DNA of 64,000 bases from Asticcacaulis sp. MM231. GTDB lineage: Bacteria; Pseudomonadota; Alphaproteobacteria; Caulobacterales; Caulobacteraceae. How positions within the stretch are numbered: position 1 is the first letter of the stretch; each line of letters starts with the position of its first letter. Under the pieces are notes generated by a model. It did not search any database and was not told where the DNA came from. It worked only from the letters and a program-made list of their open reading frames with translations. Location of the stretch: NCBI RefSeq assembly GCF_964186625.1, contig NZ_OZ075108.1, forward strand, positions 1,798,001-1,862,000, written 5' to 3'. Below are positions 44,369 through 54,365 of this stretch, one piece after another. The position numbers and the translations under genes are program-made.

Positions 44369-45835
44369 TTATGCCTTCACAGGTGTCGGACGCATCATGA
44401 AGGCAGGCACATGCTCGCCGAAAGGGGTCTCTTCCTGTGCCGGCTGCTTTGTTTTTGCTGCGTTTTTTGGCTTGCGTTCTTCGCGGCGCGGACGTTTTTC
44501 GACCACCGCTTCTAGGGGCTCTTTTTCAGCAATTATTTCTGCGACCTCAGGCTTTTTTTCTTCCTTGAACACTTCCACAGATGCGGAATGTTCGCGCGCC
44601 CGTGGCGCCGGCTTGTGATCACGCTCTGGCCGGCCTCTGGACTTGCCTGTTTCGCGGCGAGGTTGACGCGACGATTCACGCGGCGCATCGCTCAGTTGCG
44701 AATAATCGACCTTCAGTTCGAGTGTCGCCGGCTCTTTTTTGATGAGTTTGACGACCTTATCGTAGTTCTTCTCATCGTTCGGCGATAAAAGCAGGTAGGT
44801 TTCACCGGTGCGGCCAGCGCGACCGGTGCGGCCGATGCGGTGCACGTAATCGTCGGCATGGATGGGCGCATCGAAATTGAAAACGTGGCCCACGGCCGGA
44901 ATATCGAGACCACGGGCAGCGACATCGGAAGCCACCAGCAGGGTCAGTTCGCCCTTGCGGAAGGCATCGAGCGTCTTCATGCGCAGGGACTGATCGAGGT
45001 CCCCATGGATCGGCGCAGCATTAAAACCGTGGACGCTCAGGGATTTTGCGACAATATCGACGTCGGTCTTGCGATTGCAGAATACGATGCCGTTCTTGAT
45101 ATCCAGAGTTTTGAGCAGGGTGCGCAGAGCGATCCGTTTGGCGCGCACATCCTTGTGCGGAACGCGCAGCACATACTGGGTAATGTTTTCGCCGGTTGTG
45201 GCCGGGCGTGACACTTCGATGCGGACCGGGTTTTTCAGGAAAGCCTCGGTCAGGCGGGTGATTTCGGGCGGCATGGTGGCCGAGAAAAACAGGGTCTGGC
45301 GCGTCGGCGGTGTCATCTTGAAGATGCGTTCGATGTCTGGGATGAAGCCCATGTCGAGCATACGGTCGGCTTCATCGACCACCATCATGGTCACGCCGTT
45401 CAACATCACCTTCGAACGCTCGAACAGATCAAGCAGACGACCAGGTGTGGCGATCAGCACGTCGACGCCCTTATCCAGCTTGGCGACCTGATCGGCCATG
45501 GATACGCCGCCGATAAGCAGAGCCCAGTTCAGCTTGTGGTACTTGGCATATTTTTCAAAGGCTTCGGCGACCTGATCGGCCAGTTCGCGGGTTGGCTCAA
45601 GTACAATGGCGCGCGGCATCCGCGCACGCGAACGACCGGCGGCCAATTTCTCAATCATTGGCAGGGTGAAGGCGGCGGTCTTGCCGGTGCCGGTTTGCGC
45701 AATGCCCAGCACGTCCAGACCAGTCATGGCAACAGGAATTGCCTGTTCCTGAATGGGGGTAGGGGTATCGTAGCCTGTTTCAGCGACAGCTCTGAGAACT
45801 TGCTCGCTCAGACCGAGATCGGTAAATTTCGTCAT
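44369..45835 (-). CDS. rhlE: DEAD-box RNA helicase, RhlE type
   Basis: A 488-residue helicase. All core motifs are present: Q motif (GYDTPTPIQEQAIP), Walker A AQTGTGKTAAF, PTRELADQ, DEAD in MVVDEADRMLDMGF, SAT in FFSATMPPEI, VASDVAARGLDIP and HRIGRTGRAGRTG. A basic disordered C-terminal tail (RESSRQPRRETGKSRGRPERDHKP) is typical of RhlE proteins associated with the degradosome and ribosome assembly. The start at ATG 45835 (MTKFTDLGLSEQVL) is the family start; 46 upstream codons are not supported. Confidence 0.92.
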   Translation of the reverse strand: MTKFTDLGLSEQVLRAVAETGYDTPTPIQEQAIPVAMTGLDVLGIAQTGTGKTAAFTLPMIEKLAAGRSRARMPRAIVLEPTRELADQVAEAFEKYAKYHKLNWALLIGGVSMADQVAKLDKGVDVLIATPGRLLDLFERSKVMLNGVTMMVVDEADRMLDMGFIPDIERIFKMTPPTRQTLFFSATMPPEITRLTEAFLKNPVRIEVSRPATTGENITQYVLRVPHKDVRAKRIALRTLLKTLDIKNGIVFCNRKTDVDIVAKSLSVHGFNAAPIHGDLDQSLRMKTLDAFRKGELTLLVASDVAARGLDIPAVGHVFNFDAPIHADDYVHRIGRTGRAGRTGETYLLLSPNDEKNYDKVVKLIKKEPATLELKVDYSQLSDAPRESSRQPRRETGKSRGRPERDHKPAPRAREHSASVEVFKEEKKPEVAEIIAEKEPLEAVVEKRPRREERKPKNAAKTKQPAQEETPFGEHVPAFMMRPTPVKA

Positions 45836-46045
45836 GACACTCTTCAAATCGTTCCATGTCCTGACAAGCCTTCTTGGGAGGAATGGAATAAAAGGGCGCC
45901 AATCTGAGCGCCAGGGGGGGCAGCCGTCGTTTATGCTGGCGGGCATTAAGCCACGGGACACATAAACGAACACGCGCCAGATTGCGGCGCGTGCGTGTCT
46001 GATAACAGAATTTCCAGTAATTAACAGGCTTTTCTTGAGCGGCGG

Positions 46046-48130
46046 CTAGACGTCGAGATCATCAGTGACGAATTCAGCGTGGTCCTGAATATAGCGGAAG
46101 CGCAGTTCAGGCTTACGACCCATCAGAGTCTCGACCAGATCTTGCACGTCTTCTTCATCGTGCGGCAGGGTGACACGGGCCAGTGTCCGCGTCTTCGGGT
46201 CCATGGTGGTTTCCTTGAGCTGGGACGCCATCATTTCACCGAGGCCTTTGAAACGGCCGATTTCAGGCTTCTTACCCTTGAATTCCTTGGCGATGAGCTC
46301 TGCCCGGTGGGCATCATCACGCGCATAGAAGGTCTTGCCACCATGGCTCAGACGATACAGCGGCGGCATGGCCAGGAACAAATTACCGTTACGAATAATG
46401 CCTGGCATGGTGCGATAGAAGAAGGTGATGAGCAGCGAAGCGATGTGCGCGCCATCGACATCAGCATCCGTCATGATGATGATGCGCTCATACCGCAGAT
46501 CGGTGTCCTTGAACTTGGCACCAGGTTGCACGCCAAGCGCCAGGCCAAGATCGGACAGTTCGGCATTCTGGCGTGCTTTGTCGCCCGTGGCCGAGGCTAC
46601 GTTGAGGATCTTGCCACGCAAGGGCAGGATGGCCTGTGTGTTGCGGTTGCGGCCCTGCTTGGCAGAACCGCCGGCCGAATCGCCTTCGACGATGAAGAGT
46701 TCTGTGCCTATAGCGTCCTGACGGGCGCAATCTGACAGTTTGCCCGGCAGGCGCAGCTTGCGCGTGGCGGAGGCACGCTGGACTTCCTTGTCCTTGCGGC
46801 GTTTGAGACGTTCCTCGGCACGTTCGACAATGAACTGTAGAATGCGGTCGGCCTGCTTGGGCGCCGAGGTCAGCCAGTGATCGAACGGATCGGCCAGCGC
46901 CTTCTCCACCAACCGCTGTGCGTCGCTTGACGACAGGCGGTCCTTGGTCTGACCCTGGAATTCCGGGTTGCGAATGAAGACCGAGATGACAATGCCGGCA
47001 TAGGCGGCGACGTCTTCGGCGGTGATCAGGCCGCCACGCTTGTCGCCGGTCATTTCGGCGTAACCTTTAAGCGATCTCGTCAGGGCGGCGCGCAAGCCAG
47101 CTTCGTGAGTGCCGCCATCAGGTGTCGGTATGGTGTTGCAGTAACTCTGGCAAAAACCATCGTGCTCGCCAAAACCGGCGCCAGACCATACTACGGCCCA
47201 TTCGACCGCGCCGGCTTCGCCTTTACGTTCCACACGACCTGAGAAGATGTCGCCCAGGGTTTCGGTATCCTTGACGCGCTCAGCCAGGTAATCGGCCAGA
47301 CCATTGGGGAAGTAGAACTTGTCCTCGGCCGGGGTTTGATCTTGTATAAGTTCGGCTGCACACTTCCAGAAAATCTGGACGCCCCGGAACAAATAGGCCT
47401 TCGCCTTGGCCATACGGTAAAGGCGGGCAGGTTTGAAGCGGGCCTCGGCGCCGAAGATTTCGGGGTCTGGCAGGAAACGTTCGAGCGTGCCTTTTTTCTT
47501 TGACGGACCGACCTGCTCGACGTCCGTCAGTTTGTGACCTTTTGAAAAGCTCTGACGCCACTCAAAACCATCGCGCCATACAGTGACTTCGAGCTTTTCG
47601 GACAGGGCATTGACCACCGAAATGCCGACCCCATGGAGGCCGCCTGAGGTTTCATAGGCCTTGCCCGAGAACTTGCCGCCAGAATGCAGCATGGTCATAA
47701 CGACTTCGAGCGCCGATTTACCAGGATATTTCGGGTGGGGATCGACCGGGATGCCGCGACCATCATCGCGCACACTCAGGTAGCCGTCTTTGTCGAGTTC
47801 GACCCAGATTGCCTTGGCGTGACCTGCCACGGCTTCGTCCATGGCATTGTCGAGCACCTCGGCGAAGAGATGGTGCAGAGCTTTTTCATCGGTGCCGCCG
47901 ATATACATACCGGGGCGTTTGCGCACAGGCTCCAGACCTTCCAGCACCTCGATGCTGGAGGCGCCATAACCGGCGTCAACGATAGACGGCTCATGTGGCT
48001 TGGCGGGTTCAGGCGTTTTTGTGGCTTTTACTGGCACGGAAGCGGGCACAGCGGCAGCGGATGCGGCTTCAGAAGCAGCAGGCTTTTCGGGCTCATCGCC
48101 AAAAAGAGAGGGCAGGGTACTGGACGTCAT
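46046..48130 (-). CDS. parE: DNA topoisomerase IV subunit B
   Basis: A 694-residue ATPase subunit of topoisomerase IV, which decatenates chromosomes at division. A 45-residue Ala/Pro-rich extension precedes the GHKL ATPase domain (SSIEVLEGLEPVRKRPGMYIGGT, LDNAMDEAVAG, DDGRGIPVDPHPKYPGKSALEVV, SGGLHGVGISVVNALS). The Toprim domain has LFIVEGDSAGGSAKQGRNRNTQAILPLRGK and MTDADVDGAHI. GRFKGLGEMMASQLKETTMDP closes the catalytic part. The HHLFAEVLDNAMDE and PGKSALEVV features favour ParE over GyrB. A terminator separates it from the upstream porin gene. Confidence 0.94.
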   Translation of the reverse strand: MTSSTLPSLFGDEPEKPAASEAASAAAVPASVPVKATKTPEPAKPHEPSIVDAGYGASSIEVLEGLEPVRKRPGMYIGGTDEKALHHLFAEVLDNAMDEAVAGHAKAIWVELDKDGYLSVRDDGRGIPVDPHPKYPGKSALEVVMTMLHSGGKFSGKAYETSGGLHGVGISVVNALSEKLEVTVWRDGFEWRQSFSKGHKLTDVEQVGPSKKKGTLERFLPDPEIFGAEARFKPARLYRMAKAKAYLFRGVQIFWKCAAELIQDQTPAEDKFYFPNGLADYLAERVKDTETLGDIFSGRVERKGEAGAVEWAVVWSGAGFGEHDGFCQSYCNTIPTPDGGTHEAGLRAALTRSLKGYAEMTGDKRGGLITAEDVAAYAGIVISVFIRNPEFQGQTKDRLSSSDAQRLVEKALADPFDHWLTSAPKQADRILQFIVERAEERLKRRKDKEVQRASATRKLRLPGKLSDCARQDAIGTELFIVEGDSAGGSAKQGRNRNTQAILPLRGKILNVASATGDKARQNAELSDLGLALGVQPGAKFKDTDLRYERIIIMTDADVDGAHIASLLITFFYRTMPGIIRNGNLFLAMPPLYRLSHGGKTFYARDDAHRAELIAKEFKGKKPEIGRFKGLGEMMASQLKETTMDPKTRTLARVTLPHDEEDVQDLVETLMGRKPELRFRYIQDHAEFVTDDLDV

Positions 48131-48187
48131 AAGGTCAACATGAAGTGATTCGGTCTTCCCTCATAAAGATGCAAGAGGCCGCCCACA

Positions 48188-48221
48188 ATAAAAAAGGCCG
48201 CGAACACGAAGGTTCGCGGCC
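48188..48221 (-). terminator. Rho-independent terminator after the first TorF-like gene
   Basis: On the minus strand GGCCGCGAAC (48212-48221) pairs perfectly with GTTCGCGGCC (48196-48205) around a six-base loop, followed by TTTTTTA. It lies 33 bases past the porin stop. Confidence 0.93.
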
Positions 48222-48253
48222 AGCTATTTCTTTGCCCTTGGTCAGGCTTAGAA

Positions 48254-48901
48254 TTAGAAAGAGGCCTTGAGCGTGGCGGCGAAGGTCGAAGGCTGCTTCG
48301 ACGCATCGGCCCAACGCAGGTCAAGACCCAGCGTGCTGTTGATGGCGTAGGTAACACCGATGTTCTTGGTGGTGTAGCCGTAGGCTTCGTATTGGCCCAA
48401 GGCGCCCGAAACTGACCACTTGTCGGAGATCGGGTACGAAGCGTTGACTTCATAATAAGGGTCTTCGAGGGTTTCGGTATCGAGATACATAGCAGCGCCA
48501 ATGGCGCCCTTGCCCAGCGAGTGGCTGACAGCAGCCTTCAGTTCGCCGATCGTGTCACCGCCCGAACCCGGGTAGGTATAGGCGATCGCGCCGAAATCGA
48601 AATTGAAATCACCGACCGAAGGGGTCAGGCCCATGTACAGGTCAACTTCGGTCGAAGCCTTGTCATCGCCATAGGCAAAATCAACGTTCGAACCCCAGAC
48701 GCCTGCATAGAAGGTGCCCTTCTTGTAATCAATGCCGCCTTGCAAGGCTGCGTTGTCGTCGGTTTGAGTGACGCCGCGCCAAACGTAGTTGCTCGTGACA
48801 GCCAGATTATAGCTGAGCTTGCCGGCTTCCTGAGCCGATGCAGCTCCGCCGGCGAAAAGTGCGCTGATGGCGACAGCGGCGACAAGAAGAGTCTTTTTCA
48901 T
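48254..48901 (-). CDS. TorF-family putative porin (copy 1)
   Basis: A 215-residue outer-membrane beta-barrel candidate. Signal peptide residues 1-23 (MKKTLLVAAVAISALFAGGAASA-Q), then the family opening LSYNLAVTSNYVWRGVTQTDDNAALQGGIDYKKGTFYAGVWGSNVDF and amphipathic strands to the end, with a C-terminal aromatic (KASF). The family name reflects resemblance to a porin; the substrate is unknown. An upstream in-frame extension to 49012 is not supported. The first of two related genes in tandem. Confidence 0.88.
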   Translation of the reverse strand: MKKTLLVAAVAISALFAGGAASAQEAGKLSYNLAVTSNYVWRGVTQTDDNAALQGGIDYKKGTFYAGVWGSNVDFAYGDDKASTEVDLYMGLTPSVGDFNFDFGAIAYTYPGSGGDTIGELKAAVSHSLGKGAIGAAMYLDTETLEDPYYEVNASYPISDKWSVSGALGQYEAYGYTTKNIGVTYAINSTLGLDLRWADASKQPSTFAATLKASF

Positions 48902-49280
48902 GATTATATCCCAGTTCAGTTGTTGTGCCGGAGAAACGACGTCCGGCCTTCGTGGTGTTTGACGGTTGTTGGTAAAACCTGAGTTAATGTAGCAAGTTTT
49001 TAGGGTGAGCAAAGTCCCCTATGTCACTTAGCAACGCTTTGATGTATATTTGCCACGTCATTTGTGAAGCCGAGCGACCGTCAACACGTACCGTAAGTCC
49101 ATGTCTAAGCTCTTTAAGGGTAAGTGCTTTTAGTAATTTTCAGGCCGGCTGTCATATTTTTGCAATCAAAAAGTTCAAAGAAATCAGACGGTCGTCAGTG
49201 TAGCCTAATTGCATGTAGAAAAGGCAGGGCCGTGCGCACACTTAACGCACGGCCCATATCCCGGCAGTTGAAAGATTCGC
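48902..49280. other. Spacer between the two TorF-like genes
   Basis: About 380 bases. It holds the terminator of the upstream porin (49218-49255) and presumably the promoter and leader of the downstream one. No further open frame with coding character is visible; the 60-codon frame at 49021 has no family features. Confidence 0.5.
49218..49255 (-). terminator. Terminator after the second TorF-like gene
   Basis: GGGCCGTGCG (49246-49255 read on minus) pairs perfectly with CGCACGGCCC (49227-49236) around a nine-base loop, followed on the minus strand by TGCCTTTTC. Confidence 0.8.
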
Positions 49281-49943
49281 TTAGAAAGCGGCCTTCACGC
49301 TGACGATGAAGCGCGACTTGGCAGCTTCAGACGAATCCTCGGGAATGTTGGTGTCCGAGAAGCGACCGTCGATGGCGAACACGGGGGTGATCGCATAGGT
49401 CAGGCCAATGTTGCCGGTCGTGTACTTGAAGCCAGCCGACTCTTGCTCACCCAGTGCGCCCGAAACGCTGAGCTTCGATGTCAGAGGATATGAGGCGTTG
49501 ATTTCGTAATAGTTGGTGTCATCGAAATCGACATTGTGGAAGTAAGCAGCGCCGATGGTGCCCTTATAGAGCGGGTGGCTGACGGCAGCCTTCAGTTCGG
49601 TCGAATCAAGGTCTTCGTCATTGTAGTTGTAGTAGATAGCGCCCAGATCGAACGTGAAGTCCTTGTAGGTTGGCTTCATGCCGGCATAGAGATCAAGTTC
49701 GTAATCGGCGAAGTCGACGTTCGAAGCCCAGCCGCCCACGTAGAACAGGCCGTGGCTGTAGTCGACGCCGCCCTGGATGGCCGGGTCACCGTCGGTTTGG
49801 GTGAAGCCGCGGAAGACGTAATCGCTGGTGGCGGAAACGTTGTAGCTGATGGTGCCGCCGGCGAATTCAGTTGTGGCGGAAGCCGAGCCAGCAAAAGCGG
49901 TGGCTGCGATAAGGGCCGTAGCGGCCAGGAGCATTTTTTTCAT
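49281..49943 (-). CDS. TorF-family putative porin (copy 2)
   Basis: A 220-residue paralogue of the neighbour at 48254. Signal peptide ending SASA-T at residue 23; family opening ISYNVSATSDYVFRGFTQTDGDPAIQGGVDYSHGLFYVGGWASNVDFAD; acidic loops (NYNDEDLDSTELKAAVSHPLYKGTIGAAYFHN) and a terminal VSVKAAF. Both copies share the YEINASYP(I/L)(S/T)(D/S)K blocks, so the pair arose by duplication. The genes lie beside amtB and glnBA, but any link to nitrogen uptake is only suggested by position. Confidence 0.88.
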   Translation of the reverse strand: MKKMLLAATALIAATAFAGSASATTEFAGGTISYNVSATSDYVFRGFTQTDGDPAIQGGVDYSHGLFYVGGWASNVDFADYELDLYAGMKPTYKDFTFDLGAIYYNYNDEDLDSTELKAAVSHPLYKGTIGAAYFHNVDFDDTNYYEINASYPLTSKLSVSGALGEQESAGFKYTTGNIGLTYAITPVFAIDGRFSDTNIPEDSSEAAKSRFIVSVKAAF

Positions 49944-50134
49944 TATTGTGTCCTCAGATAGAGTTTGTGTGCCAACCCCCGTCCGAAGCGTTTCCCACGT
50001 CAGTTATGGTAAATTTTATTGTGACGTAGGGTTAGATTACATATTTGTGACAGCTCTCCAAGGGGGTGTGGCCAGAAAACACAATTGTGTGCCAAAAATA
50101 CACTGACCGTGTTCGAAACATGGCGAAAGCCTAA

Positions 50135-50169
50135 ACAAAAACGGGACGCCCCAGAGGACGTCCCGTTTC
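50135..50169 (-). terminator. Terminator after amtB
   Basis: On the minus strand AAACGGGACG (50159-50168) pairs with CGTCCCGTTT (50139-50148), followed by TTGTTTAG. It sits about 30 bases past the amtB stop. Confidence 0.85.
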
Positions 50170-50197
50170 TGTTTGTGCAACTGTTAAAGTTTTTAGT

Positions 50198-51649
50198 TTA
50201 GTGATCCATAACTTCATCATGAAGCGACGAGTCAAGGCCAGCTTCTTCCTGATCGGCAGTCACGCGGAGACCTGTCGTGAACTTGCAGATAATCAGGATA
50301 AGGAATGTACCTACAGCCGACCAGGCGATAGTCACGCCGAGGCCAATGATCTGGTTCATCACGGTGGCCCCTTCCGCCAGAGAATTGATGCTCGTGGTGG
50401 CGAAGACACCCGTAAGGATGGCCCCCAGGGCACCACCGGCGCCATGGATTCCGAAAGCGTCTAGCGAGTCGTCATAGCCCAGGATCTTCTTCATCCAGGT
50501 GGCCGAGATGTAACAGACTGGGCCGGCAACCGCACCGATGATCATGGCGCTCATAGGCGTTACGAAGCCGCAGGCGGGGGTGATGGCAACAAGACCTGCA
50601 ACCAGACCGGAAAGAATACCGATCAGCGAAGGCTTGCCGCGGAAAATCCACTCCACGACTTTCCAGGTCAAGCCAGCCGCGCAGGTCGCCAGAAGGGTAT
50701 TGAGGAGAGCCACAGAAGCAACAGCGTCACCCGCCCATTCTGAACCCGCATTGAAGCCGATCCAGCCAACGAAAAGCAATGAAGCGCCAACCAGAACGAA
50801 GATCGGGTTGTTGGCGGGCATCGCTTCTGTACCGTAGCCTTTACGTCGGCCGAGGAAGATGGCGGCGACAAGACCGGCGATGCCGGCATTGACGTGAACA
50901 ACCGCGCCACCGGCGAAGTCCTTGACGCCCATAGTGCCAAGGAAACCGCCGCCCCAGACCATGTGACAGATGGGAGCGTAGACGAGAATGCTCCACAGCG
51001 CCATGAAGAGGATCAGACCCGAGAACTTTACGCGCTCAGCAAACGCGCCCGTGATCAGAGCAGGCGTGATGATGGCGAAAGTCATTTGATAGGCAATCCA
51101 GGTGTATTCCGGCACACCTGCGGTAGCCATATAGGCCGTTGTAGGTGTGACATTGTTCAGGAACAGCGTATCAAAACCACCGAAGTATTTGTTCAGCTCT
51201 GCAGCCGGGATGCCAAACATATCTGCGGAAACAGAGCCGAAAGACATGCTGTAACCGGCTACGAACCAAAGAACAGCGACAACAGCGGTCACGCTGACCG
51301 ACTGGGTCACGGTCGCAATAACGTTCTTGCGGCGCACCATACCGCCGTAGAAGAGAGCCAAGCCTGGAAGGGTCATCATCAGCACCATGGCGGTGGAGAA
51401 GATGAGGTAGGTTGTATCGGCCTTATCAAGGGCCAGTTCTTTCTGTGAAGCCAACAGGGCCGGGGCAGGCGCGGCCTCGGCGGCTTCGGGCGCAGCGACC
51501 AACTCTTCAACAGAGGCGGCTGCCGAGGTTACAGCTTCAGCCGACGCCGGAGCGGCGTCCTGAGCCAGGGCGAGACCGGCGGCGGGTGCCACCAGCATGA
51601 GAGTTGCCGCCGCAGCGATGGCTCTCGAGAGTTTGATCCACGTTTTCAA
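50198..51649 (-). CDS. amtB: Ammonium transporter AmtB
   Basis: A trimeric-type Amt channel, 483 residues from the chosen start. A cleavable signal peptide (to about residue 31, GLALAQ) and an Ala/Glu-rich segment precede eleven membrane helices. Conserved blocks: LMTLPGLALFYGGMVRRKN, FGSVSAD, YTWIAYQMTFAIITPALITGAFAER, WSILVYAPICHMVWGGGFL, DFAGGAVVHVNAGIAGLVAAI with a pore histidine, VGWIGFNAGSEW and FGIHGAGGALGAILTGVFA with the second histidine. I start at TTG 51649, five bases after AAGGGGG; another in-frame TTG is at 51703. It lies near glnB, its usual PII partner. Confidence 0.94.
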   Translation of the reverse strand: MKTWIKLSRAIAAAATLMLVAPAAGLALAQDAAPASAEAVTSAAASVEELVAAPEAAEAAPAPALLASQKELALDKADTTYLIFSTAMVLMMTLPGLALFYGGMVRRKNVIATVTQSVSVTAVVAVLWFVAGYSMSFGSVSADMFGIPAAELNKYFGGFDTLFLNNVTPTTAYMATAGVPEYTWIAYQMTFAIITPALITGAFAERVKFSGLILFMALWSILVYAPICHMVWGGGFLGTMGVKDFAGGAVVHVNAGIAGLVAAIFLGRRKGYGTEAMPANNPIFVLVGASLLFVGWIGFNAGSEWAGDAVASVALLNTLLATCAAGLTWKVVEWIFRGKPSLIGILSGLVAGLVAITPACGFVTPMSAMIIGAVAGPVCYISATWMKKILGYDDSLDAFGIHGAGGALGAILTGVFATTSINSLAEGATVMNQIIGLGVTIAWSAVGTFLILIICKFTTGLRVTADQEEAGLDSSLHDEVMDH

Positions 51650-51982
51650 AGTATCCCCCTTGGATAGCGGATATTGCACATGCTCACAGTGCAGCGACTT
51701 CAAGGCATCGCAAAGAGGATTGTGAGGTTAACGAAGCGTCAACGGGGCTTGCTGGCCGATTTGCGTCATTTATGTGTCGGAATGGCGGGAAACAACGGAA
51801 AATAGGCGCGTTTTTAATTCGTATCAAATGAAACCACAATTGTTTCGTTTGCAATTAAAATAAATCATACAATTCATAGGATTTGTCCCGCGGAATTAAC
51901 GCCGTGCCACGCTAACGAAATAGGCCGCCCAATCACGGGCGGCCTATAACAGAAGTTCATGTCTAGAAACAGGAGTTTCAGA
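51650..51982. other. Spacer upstream of amtB
   Basis: About 330 bases between the glnA stop and the amtB start. It contains the glnA terminator-like hairpin at 51921-51946 and an AT-rich stretch (about 51810-51890) that probably carries the amtB promoter. I looked for a sigma54 element (TGGCAC-N5-TTGCA) and found none convincing. Confidence 0.5.
51921..51946 (-). terminator. Hairpin after glnA
   Basis: TAGGCCGCCC and GGGCGGCCTA form a perfect ten-base stem with a six-base loop 37 bases past the glnA stop. The T tract on the minus strand is short (TTT), so termination may be weak, allowing some read-through toward amtB. Confidence 0.65.
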
Positions 51983-53390
51983 TTAGCACTTGTAATACAT
52001 CTCGAATTCGATCGGGTGAGGACGCAGTTCTAGGTTCATCACTTCTTCCATCTTCAGTTCGATGTAGGAGTCGATGAAATCGTCGTCCATCACGCCGCCC
52101 TTCTTGAGGAAGGCGCGATCCTTGTCGAGGTTTTCCAGAGCTTCACGGAGCGAACCGCAGACTTCCGGGATGTTCTTTTGCTCTTGGGGCGGTAGATCAT
52201 ACAGGTTCTTGTCGGCGGGTGCGCCCGGATCGAGGCGGTTCTCTATACCATCGAGACCAGCCATCAGCAGGGCGGTGAAGGTCAGGTAAGGGTTGCCCAT
52301 CGGATCGGGGAAGCGAGCTTCGAGGCGCTTGCCCTTCGGCGACGACACCCACGGAATACGGATCGAAGCGGAGCGGTTGCGGGCCGAATAGGCCAGCTTG
52401 ACCGGGGCTTCATAACCCGGAACCAGGCGCTTATAGCTGTTGGTCGTCGAGTTCGAGAATGCGTTGATGGCCTTGGCGTGCTTGATAATGCCGCCGATGT
52501 ACCACAGGCAGAGGTCGGACAGACCGGCGTACTTGTCGCCGGCGAAGAGCGGCTTGCCGTCCTTCCAGATCGACTGGTGAACGTGCATGCCCGAACCGTT
52601 GTCGCCGAACATCGGCTTCGCCATGAAGGTCACGGTCTTGCCGTAGGCGTGAGCAACGTTCTGTACGACGTACTTGTAGAGCTGCGTGCGGTCGGCCATG
52701 GTCAGCATGTCCGAGAACTTCAGGCCCAGTTCGTGTTGGGCCGGCGCCACTTCGTGGTGGTGCTTTTCCGGTTCCATGCCCAGTTCGCCCATGACGGAGA
52801 GCATTTCGCCGCGGATGTCCTGCGCTGAGTTCGATCGGGTTGACAGGGAAATAGCCGCCCTTAGGACCAGGGCGATGGCCCATATTGCCTTCGGCGTAAA
52901 CCTTGGCGGAGTTGTGCGGCAGTTCGATCGAGTCGAAGGCGTAGCCGGTGTTGTCCGGCGAGATCGACCAGCGCACGTCGTCAAACATGAAGAATTCAGC
53001 TTCGGGACCGAAGTAAACCGTATCACCCACACCGGCCGATTGCGTATAGGCGAGGGCCTTCTTGGCGATCGAACGCGGGTCGCGGTTGTAAGGCTCGTTG
53101 GTGTCGGGGTTCACGACATCGCAGAACATGAAAAGCGTTGTTTGCTGATAGAAGGGGTCGATATAGGCCGTCTTCAGATCAGGGCGCAGCTTCATGTCGG
53201 ATTCGTTGATGGCCTTCCAGCCGGCGATCGACGAACCATCGAACATGGTGCCGTCATCGAGAAATTCTTCATCGACCAGGTCGATGTCGAAGGTCACGTG
53301 CTGGAGTTTGCCCTTAACGTCGGAGAAGCGAACGTCAACATACTTGACGTCCTTTTCCTTGATGAGCTTGAGAATGTCTGCTGCGGTCAT
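51983..53390 (-). CDS. glnA: Glutamine synthetase type I, single-base frameshift in this sequence
   Basis: The central ammonium-assimilating enzyme. The first frame starts at ATG 53390 ([24 protein letters not shown]) and includes [29 protein letters not shown] and [14 protein letters not shown]. It runs to GYFPVNPIE and is lost at GAACTC (52827-52832 on the minus strand). Removing one A gives [22 protein letters not shown] and continues through [46 protein letters not shown] and [15 protein letters not shown]. The usual adenylylation tyrosine block NLYDLPP is present. It follows glnB in a standard glnBA operon. Confidence 0.93.
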
Positions 53391-53454
53391 ATTTGACGCC
53401 CCATTTAAGCCTGTAGATTAAAAAGTATGGGAGAGGCGAAACGCCGGTGGTCGA

Positions 53455-54272
<818 letters not shown>

Positions 54273-54357
54273 GCGGATGTGGCGGAACTGGTAGACGCAC
54301 TGGGTTTAGGTTCCAGCGCTGCAAGGCGTGGAGGTTCGAGTCCTCTCATCCGCACCA
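54273..54357 (+). tRNA. tRNA-Leu, anticodon UAG
   Basis: The acceptor arm GCGGATG pairs with CATCCGC at the 3' end, followed by the discriminator A and an encoded CCA (54355-54357). The anticodon stem CTGGG/TCCAG encloses TTTAGGT, giving anticodon TAG and leucine (CUA and CUN by wobble). The long variable arm GCGCTGCAAGGCGT region and the T arm GGTTCGAGTCC agree with a type II tRNA. Confidence 0.95.
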
Positions 54358-54365
54358 GTTTTTTC

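Noticed and set aside
51890..51920. TGGCAC on the minus strand as a sigma54 promoter for amtB
   Set aside because: The -12 element (TTGCA/T) is missing at the right distance (TTAAT instead) and the site is about 260 bases from the start.
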